A stretch of DNA of 20,203 bases from JAZDMK01 sp043800975. GTDB taxonomy: Bacteria > Bacteroidota > Bacteroidia > Bacteroidales > JAHJDW01. A program made the position numbers and the translations under genes. Every line of letters begins with the position of its first letter. The stretch's first letter is position 1. Shown here piece by piece: positions 8,632 to 15,686 of this stretch. Location of the stretch: positions 1 through 20,203 of the forward strand of contig JAZDMK010000235.1 of the NCBI GenBank assembly GCA_043800975.1, given 5' to 3'. The notes beneath the pieces are model-generated. The model did no database searches, was not told the origin of the DNA, and saw only the letters and a program-made list of their open reading frames with translations.

Positions 8632-9246
8632 ATGAAAAAGATATTATTCATATTTGCCATTTTCGTAGCAAGCTCGCAACTGAGCGCGCAAAACGATTTT
8701 AGGATCAGTCATTTTATGATGAACGAACTCAGCTATAACCCAGCATTTGCAGGCAACTGCCCTGATTTGCAGGCAACGCTTTGGGTTCGCGAACAGTGGA
8801 CCGGCTTTTCCAATGCACCTTCAACACAAACCCTCACCGGACAAACTTATTTGCCAAAGTACGGTGGCGTTGGTGTTGCGATTATGAACGACCGGTTAGG
8901 ATTTGAAAAGAATCTTCATTTTAAAGCGCAATACGCATTCCGATACAGAATAGATAAACAAAACCTTTTAGCAATAGGTACTGGCTTAGGATTTCAAAAT
9001 AAAAATCTGGACGGCACAAAACTGATTTATGACGAGCCTAATGATCCTAACGGAATTTTTACATCGACCAATCACTTTGCACCTACAATGGATTTTGGTG
9101 TTCAGTACATTTATAAAGATCTAACCGGAGGTATTTCATACAGCCATGTTCTCCGCGGAAAAAAGGTGCTGATTTTTTTGCTAATCCAAGACACTTTTTT
9201 CTGTATGGCAGTTATAAATACAAAGCAACTGAAAAGGTCGATGTAA
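8632..9246 (+). CDS. PorP/SprF family outer-membrane protein, N-terminal two thirds (frame broken)
   Basis: Residues 1-20 are a signal peptide (MKKILF, LSAQ). The mature part opens with FRISHFMMNELSYNPAFAGN and continues with REQWTGFSNAPSTQTL and GGVGVAIMNDRLG, which are hallmarks of PorP/SprF beta-barrels. In Flavobacterium SprF is required for secretion of the type B cargo SprB, so this is the likely outer-membrane partner of the PKD protein encoded two genes upstream. The frame stops at 9246 after 204 residues, whereas the family runs to about 300. The last 26 or so residues (VLIFLLIQD and onward) look unlike the family, while the missing third continues in the -1 frame from about 9162. 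The switch falls at A_AAA_AAG (9159-9165). It may be a sequencing error, a recent one-base loss or programmed slippage. Confidence 0.85.
   Translation: MKKILFIFAIFVASSQLSAQNDFRISHFMMNELSYNPAFAGNCPDLQATLWVREQWTGFSNAPSTQTLTGQTYLPKYGGVGVAIMNDRLGFEKNLHFKAQYAFRYRIDKQNLLAIGTGLGFQNKNLDGTKLIYDEPNDPNGIFTSTNHFAPTMDFGVQYIYKDLTGGISYSHVLRGKKVLIFLLIQDTFFCMAVINTKQLKRSM
9159..9165 (+). other. Slippery heptamer A_AAA_AAG at the PorP/SprF frame break
   Basis: In the upstream frame this reads ..GGA AAA AAG.., the same heptamer and phase used by E. coli dnaX for -1 frameshifting. A one-base backward slip here reads G-K-K and then enters the frame that encodes GADFFANPRHFF and the rest of the barrel. No stimulatory stem-loop is obvious downstream, and the nearest GGAGG (9127-9131) is about 27 bases upstream, too far for the usual stimulator. 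A T7 run at 9173-9179 is a second possible indel site. Confidence 0.5.
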
Positions 9247-9548
9247 TCCCAGCCATATTTGTGAAAAGCATGGGATTAAAAACACAATATGAAATTAACG
9301 GAATGGGAATTTATGATGAAAAATTCTGGGCCGGGATGACATTACGATTCAGAGAGGCATTTATTTGCTTATTTGGCACAAGTTTTACGAGGAATAACAG
9401 GAAGTTTGATATCGGTTATTCATACGATTTTGATCTCGGAAAAATTAAATCATACAGTGGCGGATCGCATGAAATTTTATTAAGAGTAACCTTAATTCGT
9501 CCCAAATTATCTTATCATTATTACAAAACGCCACGTTTGTTTAACTGA
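9162..9548 (+). CDS. PorP/SprF family outer-membrane protein, C-terminal third (-1 frame)
   Basis: This frame continues the beta-barrel begun at 8632. It reads KGADFFANPRHFFLYGSYKY, then VIPAIFVKSMG, WAGMTLRFREAFICLFG and near the end FDIGYSYDFDLGKIKSYSGG followed by SHEILL, the typical PorP/SprF C-terminal signature. Joined by a single -1 shift, the two parts give a protein of about 305 residues, the normal family size, with no further lesion. An ORF starting at the ATG of 9261 would lack a signal peptide and could not reach the outer membrane alone, so this is the tail of the upstream gene and not a separate gene. Confidence 0.8.
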   Translation, partial: KGADFFANPRHFFLYGSYKYKATEKVDVIPAIFVKSMGLKTQYEINGMGIYDEKFWAGMTLRFREAFICLFGTSFTRNNRKFDIGYSYDFDLGKIKSYSGGSHEILLRVTLIRPKLSYHYYKTPRLFN

Positions 9549-9572
9549 CGTTATTTTGCAGTCAACCATAAG

Positions 9573-9610
9573 AAGCCTCTTTTAATTAATTGAAAGAGGC
9601 TTTCTTTTTT
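9573..9610 (+). terminator. Rho-independent terminator closing the T9SS module
   Basis: A perfect 10-base inverted repeat (AAGCCTCTTT at 9573-9582 and AAAGAGGCTT at 9593-9602) with a 10-base loop is followed by TCTTTTTT. It lies 25 bases after the PorP/SprF stop codon. On the minus strand the flanking T-run is weaker. Confidence 0.85.
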
Positions 9611-9619
9611 CTATTTTTG
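9590..9619 (+). promoter_or_regulatory. Predicted promoter for the Nif3 operon
   Basis: TTG at 9590-9592 and TATTTTTG (TAnnTTTG) at 9612-9619 are separated by 19 bases, the spacing expected for Bacteroidota sigma-ABfr promoters. The -7 box ends 14 bases before the Nif3 ATG at 9634. The -33 element lies inside the loop edge of the preceding terminator. Confidence 0.5.
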
Positions 9620-9633
9620 TACAAACTTCTCTT

Positions 9634-10728
9634 ATGAAAATTCAAGAAATTATTTCATTTCTGGAAACCATCGCACCACTTTCTTTTCAGGAATCATATG
9701 ATAATTCAGGTTTAGCTTGCGGTGATAAAAATGCTGAAATCAAGAATCTATTAATCTGCCTTGATGTAAATGAAAACGTTGTTGAAGAAGCTGTCAGGAA
9801 AAAATGCAATCTCATTATTTCACATCATCCAGTAATCTTTTCTCCTCTTAAGAAAATCGTCCCCGAGAACTATCCGGGAAATATTCTTTACAAAGCCATT
9901 CAGAATAATATTGTTCTTTATAGCCTTCATACGAACTTTGATTCTATTCGGAATGGAATCAACTATTCTATCTGCGAAAAACTGGGGTTAAAAAACATTC
10001 GTGTTCTTTCTCCCAAACAAGGCATTCTAAAAAAACTAGTAACATTCTGCCCTGAAAAAGAAATTGAGAAAGTAAGAAAAGCATTGTTTGATGCAGGCGC
10101 AGGACATATCGGACAATATGATGAATGCAGCTACAACCTAAAAGGAACTGGAACTTTTCGTGCATCAACCGGTGCAAATCCTTTTGTAGGCAAAATTGGG
10201 AAAAGACACAATGAAGAAGAAACCAGATTTGAAACAATCTATCCTGATTATTTAGAGAAAAAAATTATTCAGGCATTAATTCAATCACACCCCTATGAGG
10301 AAGTAGCCTACGATATTTACGCACTTGATAATAAATATAAAGAGGCTGGTTCCGGACTAATTGGCGAATTTGAAAAAGGAATTGACCAAAAGAAGTTTCT
10401 TCTTACCATCAAATCAGTTTTAAAAATCCCGTATATCCGCATCAGTGGAGGAAGTGGCAAAAAAGTTCAAACTGTTTCTGTATGCAGCGGTTCGGGCGCT
10501 TTTCTATTGCATGCCTCAATTTTAAACAAAGCGGATGCATTTATTACCTCCGATGCAAAATATCATTCCTTTCAGGAGGCCGGAAAACGATTGCTATTAG
10601 TAGATACAGGGCATTATGAAACCGAGATTTTTTTTAAAGACATAATCTATAACCTTTTAATTAAAAAATTTACTACTTTTGCTCTGCATAAATCAAAAAC
10701 GGATCTTAATCCTGTGATTTATTCCTAA
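9634..10728 (+). CDS. Nif3-family dinuclear metal-centre protein (YqfO type)
   Basis: This 364-residue protein belongs to the NIF3/DUF34 family, which forms toroidal hexamers with a two-metal site. Annotations as GTP cyclohydrolase 1 type 2 homolog exist, but the physiological role is not settled. Expected ligands are visible: His64-His65 in IISHHP, His99 and Asp103 in LHTNFD, and His327 and Glu331 in GHYETE. Between the halves (about residues 125-250) lies the inserted CutA-like domain that marks the longer YqfO subtype, ending near SHPYEEVAYD. The ATG at 9634 is preceded by a good promoter and starts the conserved MKIQEIISFLE. It is the first gene of a tight operon: the next start is 10 bases after its stop. 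Pairing with a zinc-ribbon gene is, as I recall, a common neighbourhood for this family. Confidence 0.92.
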   Translation: MKIQEIISFLETIAPLSFQESYDNSGLACGDKNAEIKNLLICLDVNENVVEEAVRKKCNLIISHHPVIFSPLKKIVPENYPGNILYKAIQNNIVLYSLHTNFDSIRNGINYSICEKLGLKNIRVLSPKQGILKKLVTFCPEKEIEKVRKALFDAGAGHIGQYDECSYNLKGTGTFRASTGANPFVGKIGKRHNEEETRFETIYPDYLEKKIIQALIQSHPYEEVAYDIYALDNKYKEAGSGLIGEFEKGIDQKKFLLTIKSVLKIPYIRISGGSGKKVQTVSVCSGSGAFLLHASILNKADAFITSDAKYHSFQEAGKRLLLVDTGHYETEIFFKDIIYNLLIKKFTTFALHKSKTDLNPVIYS

Positions 10729-10738
10729 AACCAAGGCA

Positions 10739-12439
10739 ATGGCAGTAAAAACCAAAAAACCAGCACCCAAATCGAAAGCATCTAAAAGCAGCGCTAAACC
10801 AGCGAAATCTGCTAAAGCCAAACCGGCAAATGCTAAAGGAAAAGCCAACGTCAAATCCAAAGCAAAGACACAGGCTAAAGCTAAAGCTAAACCTCAACCC
10901 AAAGCAAGTGCGAAATCCAAAGCCCCTGCTAAAAAAGCTCCTGTTAAAGGAAAAGTTGTGGTAAAATCAAAACCCGTTGCAAAGGCAAAAGCTGCTATAA
11001 AAAGTAAAGCTAAACCAGCACCCAAAGCGAAAGTTGTAGTTAAAGGAAAACCAAAGGTGTCGCCTAAAGCTGTTAAAAACCTGAAAGCAGCACCTAAAAA
11101 GAATGTTGCAAAAGCTGTTATTAAAAAGAAAGTTGTTAAAGTTGTTCCTAAAAAAGCAATCGTAAAAAAACCAGTAAAACCGGTAATAAAACCCAAAGCA
11201 AAGGCAAAGCCAGTAAAGCCACTTCCTAAAGCAAAAATTAAGGCCAAAGTTGTAGTTAAAACAAAGGCTAAGCTAAAACCTGTTGTTAAAGCTAAGCCTG
11301 TTGCTAAGAAAAAAATTGTACTTGTATCGAAAAGCAAAGCCAAAGTTGCAGTAAAAGCAAAGCCTGCTAAAGTTCAATCCAAAGCTAAGTCCATTAAGGT
11401 GCAACCAAAGGCCAAAGTCACCCCCATAAAAACGAAAGTTTCAGTACAAACAAAAACTATTGTTAAAAAAGCAGTTCCAACCAAAGTACTGCCCCCTGCT
11501 AAAAAGCAACCAGAAAAAAAAGTAGTTGAACCCATCGTAAAAAAACAAAACGAAATAATTAAAAAAACGATAACCATCAAGGAAAAGGAGAAAGAAGTAG
11601 CGATTATGAAACCGAAAGAGAAGGAAAAACCAGTAGCGACTGAGGAGAATGATGGCCCATCCATTGCTGATCTTCGCAAACCAATCCGTAAGGATGACAA
11701 AGGCGAATACACCATTGAGGACAAAATTCGTGCGATTTACAATTTACAATTGATTGATTCAAAAATTGACCGCATCCGTATGGTACGCGGAGAGCTCCCT
11801 TTAGAAGTTCAGGATTTGGAAGATGATCTTGAAGGACTTGTAACCCGCGTTGATAACTTCAAACAGGAAATCAAAGATCTTGAAAACAACATTGCTGAAA
11901 AGAAAACTTTTATTTCTCAAAGTAAAGACCTTATTAAAAAATATGAGTCTCAACTTAGCAATGTTCGCAACAACCGCGAGTATGATTCATTAACAAAAGA
12001 GGTCGAATACCAAAATCTGGAAATTCAACTGGCTGATAAACGAATTAAAGAATTTAAGGCTGCCATTGAACAAAAAAATGAAGTGATTTCAAAATCAGAT
12101 TTGGTAATCACTGAACGTCAAAGTGACCTGAAGATTAAGAAAGACGATCTTAAGGAAATTATTGAAGAAACGGAAAAAGAAGAACAATTATTACAGAAGC
12201 TTTCTCAGGAAAACCAAAGTATTATCGAAGACCGGTTACTGGTTGCCTACAAACGAATCCGCTCAAATGCCCGAAATGGCGTTGCTGTTGCGATTGTTGA
12301 GAGAGATGCATGTGGAGGCTGCTTTAATAAAATTCCTCCGCAACGTCAACTCGAAATTAAACAACGCAAGAAAATTATTGTTTGTGAATATTGCGGAAGA
12401 ATCCTTGTGGATGCCTATTTTGCAAAGAACTATAAATAA
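10739..12439 (+). CDS. Zinc-ribbon/coiled-coil protein (PF02591-like) with long histone H1-like N-terminal tail
   Basis: This 566-residue protein has two unlike parts. Residues 1-258 hold 89 lysines and no Asp, Glu, Arg, His, Cys, Phe, Tyr or Trp; the rest is mainly Ala, Val, Pro, Ser and Thr in AKAKP-type repeats, like bacterial histone H1 homologs and AlgP-like tails. From about residue 310 comes an ordinary FlgZ/HP0958-type protein: a long coiled coil (about 330-510), the motif NNREYDSLTKEVEYQ, and a C4 zinc ribbon with Cys525, Cys528, Cys549 and Cys552 (CGGC and CEYC). Relatives such as Helicobacter HP0958 bind RNA and sigma-54; Chlamydia CdsZ is another relative. Without the tail it would have the usual size of about 250-275. 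I infer nucleic-acid binding in the cytoplasm. An internal in-frame ATG at 11606 (Met290) could give a tail-less form. It lies second in the Nif3 operon. Confidence 0.85.
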   Translation: MAVKTKKPAPKSKASKSSAKPAKSAKAKPANAKGKANVKSKAKTQAKAKAKPQPKASAKSKAPAKKAPVKGKVVVKSKPVAKAKAAIKSKAKPAPKAKVVVKGKPKVSPKAVKNLKAAPKKNVAKAVIKKKVVKVVPKKAIVKKPVKPVIKPKAKAKPVKPLPKAKIKAKVVVKTKAKLKPVVKAKPVAKKKIVLVSKSKAKVAVKAKPAKVQSKAKSIKVQPKAKVTPIKTKVSVQTKTIVKKAVPTKVLPPAKKQPEKKVVEPIVKKQNEIIKKTITIKEKEKEVAIMKPKEKEKPVATEENDGPSIADLRKPIRKDDKGEYTIEDKIRAIYNLQLIDSKIDRIRMVRGELPLEVQDLEDDLEGLVTRVDNFKQEIKDLENNIAEKKTFISQSKDLIKKYESQLSNVRNNREYDSLTKEVEYQNLEIQLADKRIKEFKAAIEQKNEVISKSDLVITERQSDLKIKKDDLKEIIEETEKEEQLLQKLSQENQSIIEDRLLVAYKRIRSNARNGVAVAIVERDACGGCFNKIPPQRQLEIKQRKKIIVCEYCGRILVDAYFAKNYK

Positions 12440-12450
12440 TCTTCTGCCTG

Positions 12451-13971
12451 TTGCGCAAACTTTTTTCTGTACTTTTTCTCTTTAAATGGCTGCGTTATTT
12501 ATATACGTTAGCTTTTATCCTTTTATTTTCCTATTCGTCATATGCCGAATACTCTTTTAGCACAAATTGCAGAAATGCCTACCAGTGTCTGGTTTCATTA
12601 AAAATTGATGAAGCGCACAAATATATTCTGGCTGAAAAAATTTCAGCTCCTAAAAATTTATTGCCATCATATCTTGAAAATTTTTCCGAATTTTTAGTTT
12701 GCGTATTAGATGAAGACCGCAATTATTTTGAGAAATGTAAAAAAAATGAGGAACCCAGAATTGAGGCTTGGGAAAATTCAGATGATAATTCTCCCTTTCG
12801 TATATACATTATTGCTGAAACACGTCTTCAATGGGCATTGCTAAAAGCAAAATTTGGAGACCCTCTGGGTGCAGCACTTGACCTTAATAGTTCCTACCGC
12901 TGGTATCAAAAAAACCAGGAATTATATCCCAATTTTGCTCCTAATAAAAAAGGATTGGGTATTTTGCATACCCTATTCAGCCTGATCCCTGATGAATACA
13001 GCTGGCTTTTTAAAATACTCGGTTACAAAGGATCATTGAGGCAGGGCTTGTCGGAGTTGGTGAATGCATTCGTTCAAACTCATATTTATCCTGAGTATAA
13101 ATTCCTGCGCACAGAACTTCTCTTTATTATTTCATTTATTCACATCAACCTTATCAATCAGCAAAAAGATCTTGAGAGTATTAAAAAACACATGATTGCA
13201 GAAGGTTCTGATCAACCCTTGCTGCTTTTTGCCCGTGTAAATATTGAAATGAAATCAGGACAAAATAATGCTGCCCTTACCCTAATGGAATCACGTCCTC
13301 GTAGTAATGAGTATCATCCTTTTTATTATCTCGATTATCTTGAGGGCATCGCACGCCTTAATCAGCTTGACTTATCAGCAATCAATCATTTTGAATTTTT
13401 CCTTTCTCATTATAAAGGCTATAATTATATCAAATCTGCTTTACAAAAAATTGCATGGTGCTATTTGTTAAATGAAAACAGAACTAAATACACAGAATTT
13501 ATTCAAAAAATTTCAACCGCAGGTTCTGTTTTGGTAGATGAAGATAAGCAGGCACAAAAAGAATTTGCATTGAAAATTCCGCCCAATGTTGTTTTACTTA
13601 AAGCAAGACTTTTGTGCGACGGCGGCTATTATGAAAAAGCTTTATCTACGCTTACTGATAAAAACAATCTTTTAAAAATCACCAGTGAGCAGGATTTGCT
13701 GGAATTGCAATATCGTATGGGGCGAATTTTTCATAAACTGAAAAAGATTGCAGAAGCAATTTCATATTATGAAAAAACAATTATTGCCGGGAAAGACAAA
13801 CCTTATTATTTTGCAGCCAATGCAGCCCTTGAATTAGGAATCATTTACGAAGAGAAAAAAAATTATTCAGCTGCACGTAAAAACTATAATCTGTGTTTAT
13901 CGATGAAAAATCATGAATACAGAAACAGTCTTGAACAAAAAGCAAAGGCTGGATTGTCGAGGATTCCGTAA
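12451..13971 (+). CDS. Secreted TPR-containing protein of unknown function (TTG start)
   Basis: The product has about 506 residues. No ATG lies near the 5' end; TTG at 12451 opens a signal peptide of about 32 residues (basic start, then YTLAFILLFSYSSYA and E), so it is the best start. The mature protein is mostly helical. Recognisable TPR-like repeats lie at the C-terminus (LQYRMGRIFHKLKKIAEAIS, then LELGIIYEEKKNYSAARKNY), and the N-terminal half carries weaker helical repeats (for example FSTNCRNAYQCLVSLKIDEA). I recognise no catalytic motif. Its start lies 11 bases after the zinc-ribbon gene stop, so it is probably the third gene of the Nif3 operon. It probably acts in the periplasm or at the outer membrane as a scaffold. 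It ends one base from the stop of the convergent epimerase gene. Confidence 0.75.
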   Translation: MRKLFSVLFLFKWLRYLYTLAFILLFSYSSYAEYSFSTNCRNAYQCLVSLKIDEAHKYILAEKISAPKNLLPSYLENFSEFLVCVLDEDRNYFEKCKKNEEPRIEAWENSDDNSPFRIYIIAETRLQWALLKAKFGDPLGAALDLNSSYRWYQKNQELYPNFAPNKKGLGILHTLFSLIPDEYSWLFKILGYKGSLRQGLSELVNAFVQTHIYPEYKFLRTELLFIISFIHINLINQQKDLESIKKHMIAEGSDQPLLLFARVNIEMKSGQNNAALTLMESRPRSNEYHPFYYLDYLEGIARLNQLDLSAINHFEFFLSHYKGYNYIKSALQKIAWCYLLNENRTKYTEFIQKISTAGSVLVDEDKQAQKEFALKIPPNVVLLKARLLCDGGYYEKALSTLTDKNNLLKITSEQDLLELQYRMGRIFHKLKKIAEAISYYEKTIIAGKDKPYYFAANAALELGIIYEEKKNYSAARKNYNLCLSMKNHEYRNSLEQKAKAGLSRIP

Positions 13972-13972
13972 T

Positions 13973-14899
13973 TTATTTTTCGAAAGTAAAAGCGAATTTT
14001 TTCTTGAATGCAATCAGCTCATCCGTAAATGACTGGTGAGGATGATTGCAGATTTTTTCCAAACGTTCATCGGGGCGCACTTTCATTTCACGCATTTCGA
14101 GATGCTGGCTGATAAAAATTGTTTCAAGTTCTGGATACAATACTTTTATATGATCTGTAATCTCCAACACAGAAAGGTTTCTATCAACTAAGTTGTAAAT
14201 GCCGGAATTTAAATCCGAATGAATCAGGTTTGACATTACATTTACTGCTTTATCAATATGAATAAAAGCACGATGCTGGTTTCCATTTCCTTGTACAGAA
14301 AGGCGTCCATAAAAATTCGCCTCAAACATAAAACGATTGATTACTGCATCAAACCGAAGACTCGGGCTGTATCCATAAATATTTCCGCAACGGATAATAT
14401 GGGTTTTCATTTTAGGCATCAGGCGCTGCACATGGCTTTCACCACGCAACTTTGAATTTCCATAAAATGTTTTCGGGTTAGGAACAGAATCAATATCTAT
14501 AAATTTTTTAGATGAATCGTAGACGGAAGTACTGCTGATATAAATAAAATGTTTGACTTTACTTTCTTCTACTTCATAGACCAGTTCTGCTGTTCCCCAA
14601 TTATTAATTTGCTCAAACAAATGAGAATCCTCATTTGCAAAAGGCGTTGATACTTTTGCAGCTAAGTGATAAACCACATCTATGCCCGGAAGTATGCTTC
14701 TTATTAAACGAGAATCTAACAATTCACCGCGAACAAAACGCACTTTGGTGTTTTCAATGGGAGTATCAAAAAAGATTGTGTAAATCTTTCTGCTTAGATT
14801 ATCATAGATCAAAATACTTTCTACTTCCGGGTCCTGCGCAAGTTTATACACAAGTTCGTTACCAACGTAACCGGCTCCACCGGTAATTAAAACATTCAT
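13973..14899 (-). CDS. NAD-dependent epimerase/dehydratase family protein (extended SDR)
   Basis: This 308-residue protein begins with the Rossmann motif ITGGAGYVG (residues 5-13) and has YHLAAKVSTP (77-86), ISSTSVYD (121-128) and the catalytic pair Tyr146-Lys150 in YGNSK, followed by IIRCGNIYGYSP (168-179). These features define extended short-chain dehydrogenases acting on nucleotide sugars, with bound NAD. The exact sugar (UDP-glucose, UDP-GlcNAc, a dTDP-deoxysugar or other) cannot be read from sequence alone. Its start follows the cysH stop by five bases, so the two are very probably co-transcribed and translationally linked; the start MNVLITGG is typical. A link to sulfated or sulfonated envelope glycans or lipids is conceivable from this neighbour but unproven. 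The C-terminus meets the convergent TPR gene with one base between stop codons. Confidence 0.87.
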   Translation of the reverse strand: MNVLITGGAGYVGNELVYKLAQDPEVESILIYDNLSRKIYTIFFDTPIENTKVRFVRGELLDSRLIRSILPGIDVVYHLAAKVSTPFANEDSHLFEQINNWGTAELVYEVEESKVKHFIYISSTSVYDSSKKFIDIDSVPNPKTFYGNSKLRGESHVQRLMPKMKTHIIRCGNIYGYSPSLRFDAVINRFMFEANFYGRLSVQGNGNQHRAFIHIDKAVNVMSNLIHSDLNSGIYNLVDRNLSVLEITDHIKVLYPELETIFISQHLEMREMKVRPDERLEKICNHPHQSFTDELIAFKKKFAFTFEK

Positions 14900-14904
14900 A
14901 GATT

Positions 14905-15570
14905 TCAGGAGTTGTTGTTTTCTTTTATTACTAAGTCTGTATTAATTCCGCATTCTGTTTTATTCATTCCATACCACCTTCCCTTTCTTCCTCCGTCCAA
15001 ATCAAGCCTTGTGCAAGGCTCACACCCAACACTAACATATCCTTTGTGTTCCAGCGGATGCATCGGCAGGTCATGTTTTTTTATATAATCATAAACCATT
15101 TTTCCTGTCCAGTCAAGCATTGGATGAAAGCGAACTGTGTTTTGAGGAGCGGGTTCTTCAATACCCATCGAGGTTCGGAAAGCTGTCTGATCTGCTCTGA
15201 TTCCGTTAATCCAGATATCATGTAGATACAGAACCAAACTAACCGGCTGAATTTTATTCAAAAAGCAACAGTAATCAGGATCACTTGTAAATAAAAGCCT
15301 TCCCGCATCATCTACCTGCAAATTTTTAGGAACCATCGGTGTCAGATTGAAAACATCGAGTCCAAATTCTTTAATAATTCGATCCTTGTATTCCATCGTC
15401 TCAGGAAAATGATATCCTGTATTTACAAAAAATATGGGAATCGTTTTATCAATACGGCTAATGATATGCAGTAGAACAACACTGTGTGTTTGAAATGAAG
15501 AAGTAGAAAACAAGGATTTCCCCTCTTCTCTGTATTTTTCAATTTGTTTTTTAATGGAATCGAAATCCAT
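14905..15570 (-). CDS. cysH: Adenylylsulfate/phosphoadenylylsulfate reductase CysH, [4Fe-4S] type
   Basis: This 221-residue enzyme of assimilatory sulfate reduction reduces APS (or PAPS) to sulfite with thioredoxin. The nucleotide-binding region opens with LFSTSSFQTHSVVLLH (residues 20-35), then PIFFVNTGYHFPET (45-58). Cys101-Cys102 (DPDYCC) and Cys183/Cys186 (GCEPC) are the four ligands of the [4Fe-4S] cluster that marks APS-reducing enzymes, and ECGIN carries the catalytic Cys207. GIRADQTAFR (123-132) is the conserved substrate-contact segment. All key residues are present and the length is usual for the short bacterial form. The ATG at 15570 is the first and lies 26 bases after a TATATTTG -7 box. 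It leads a two-gene operon with the epimerase-like gene and is divergent from the DAHP synthase gene. No other sulfate-assimilation gene is in the window. Confidence 0.92.
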   Translation of the reverse strand: MDFDSIKKQIEKYREEGKSLFSTSSFQTHSVVLLHIISRIDKTIPIFFVNTGYHFPETMEYKDRIIKEFGLDVFNLTPMVPKNLQVDDAGRLLFTSDPDYCCFLNKIQPVSLVLYLHDIWINGIRADQTAFRTSMGIEEPAPQNTVRFHPMLDWTGKMVYDYIKKHDLPMHPLEHKGYVSVGCEPCTRLDLDGGRKGRWYGMNKTECGINTDLVIKENNNS

Positions 15571-15596
15571 GGTTCATCAGAGTTTTCGCAGAAAGT

Positions 15597-15604
15597 CAAA
15601 TATA
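15597..15604 (-). promoter_or_regulatory. Predicted -7 box (TATATTTG) for cysH
   Basis: Read on the minus strand, 15604 to 15597 is TATATTTG, an exact TAnnTTTG match ending 26 bases before the cysH ATG. No convincing -33 TTG was found. The whole 116-base divergent gap (15571-15686) holds this box and the one for the DAHP synthase gene; I see no riboswitch there. Confidence 0.4.
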
Positions 15605-15673
15605 GAGAAATTGCTACTGCATGTGAAAAACCATTAACATTATTTAACATATACCTATTTCTGATTTTCAACC

Positions 15674-15681
15674 TATCTTTG
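15674..15681 (+). promoter_or_regulatory. Predicted -7 box (TATCTTTG) for the DAHP synthase/Lnt operon
   Basis: TATCTTTG matches TAnnTTTG exactly and ends only five bases before the ATG at 15687. Transcription from it would start at or within a few bases of the ATG, so the message may be leaderless. No good -33 element was seen at 19-21 bases. Confidence 0.4.
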
Positions 15682-15686
15682 CAAAA

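Noticed and set aside
9261..9548. Separate small gene starting at ATG 9261
   Set aside because: It has no signal peptide and contains only the C-terminal third of PorP/SprF, continuous in frame with sequence from 9162.
10894..11343. Antisense open frame of about 150 codons, hydrophobic
   Set aside because: It is the complement of the Lys/Ala codon repeats (AAA/GCT become TTT/AGC), so a hydrophobic low-complexity frame arises automatically.
11374..11724. Second antisense open frame opposite the basic tail
   Set aside because: Same compositional artefact, with no promoter or family resemblance.
13973..14899. Sulfoquinovose synthase (SQD1-like) because it follows cysH
   Set aside because: Length is shorter and the N-terminal motif is the general SDR type; nothing specific to UDP-sulfoquinovose synthases was recognised.
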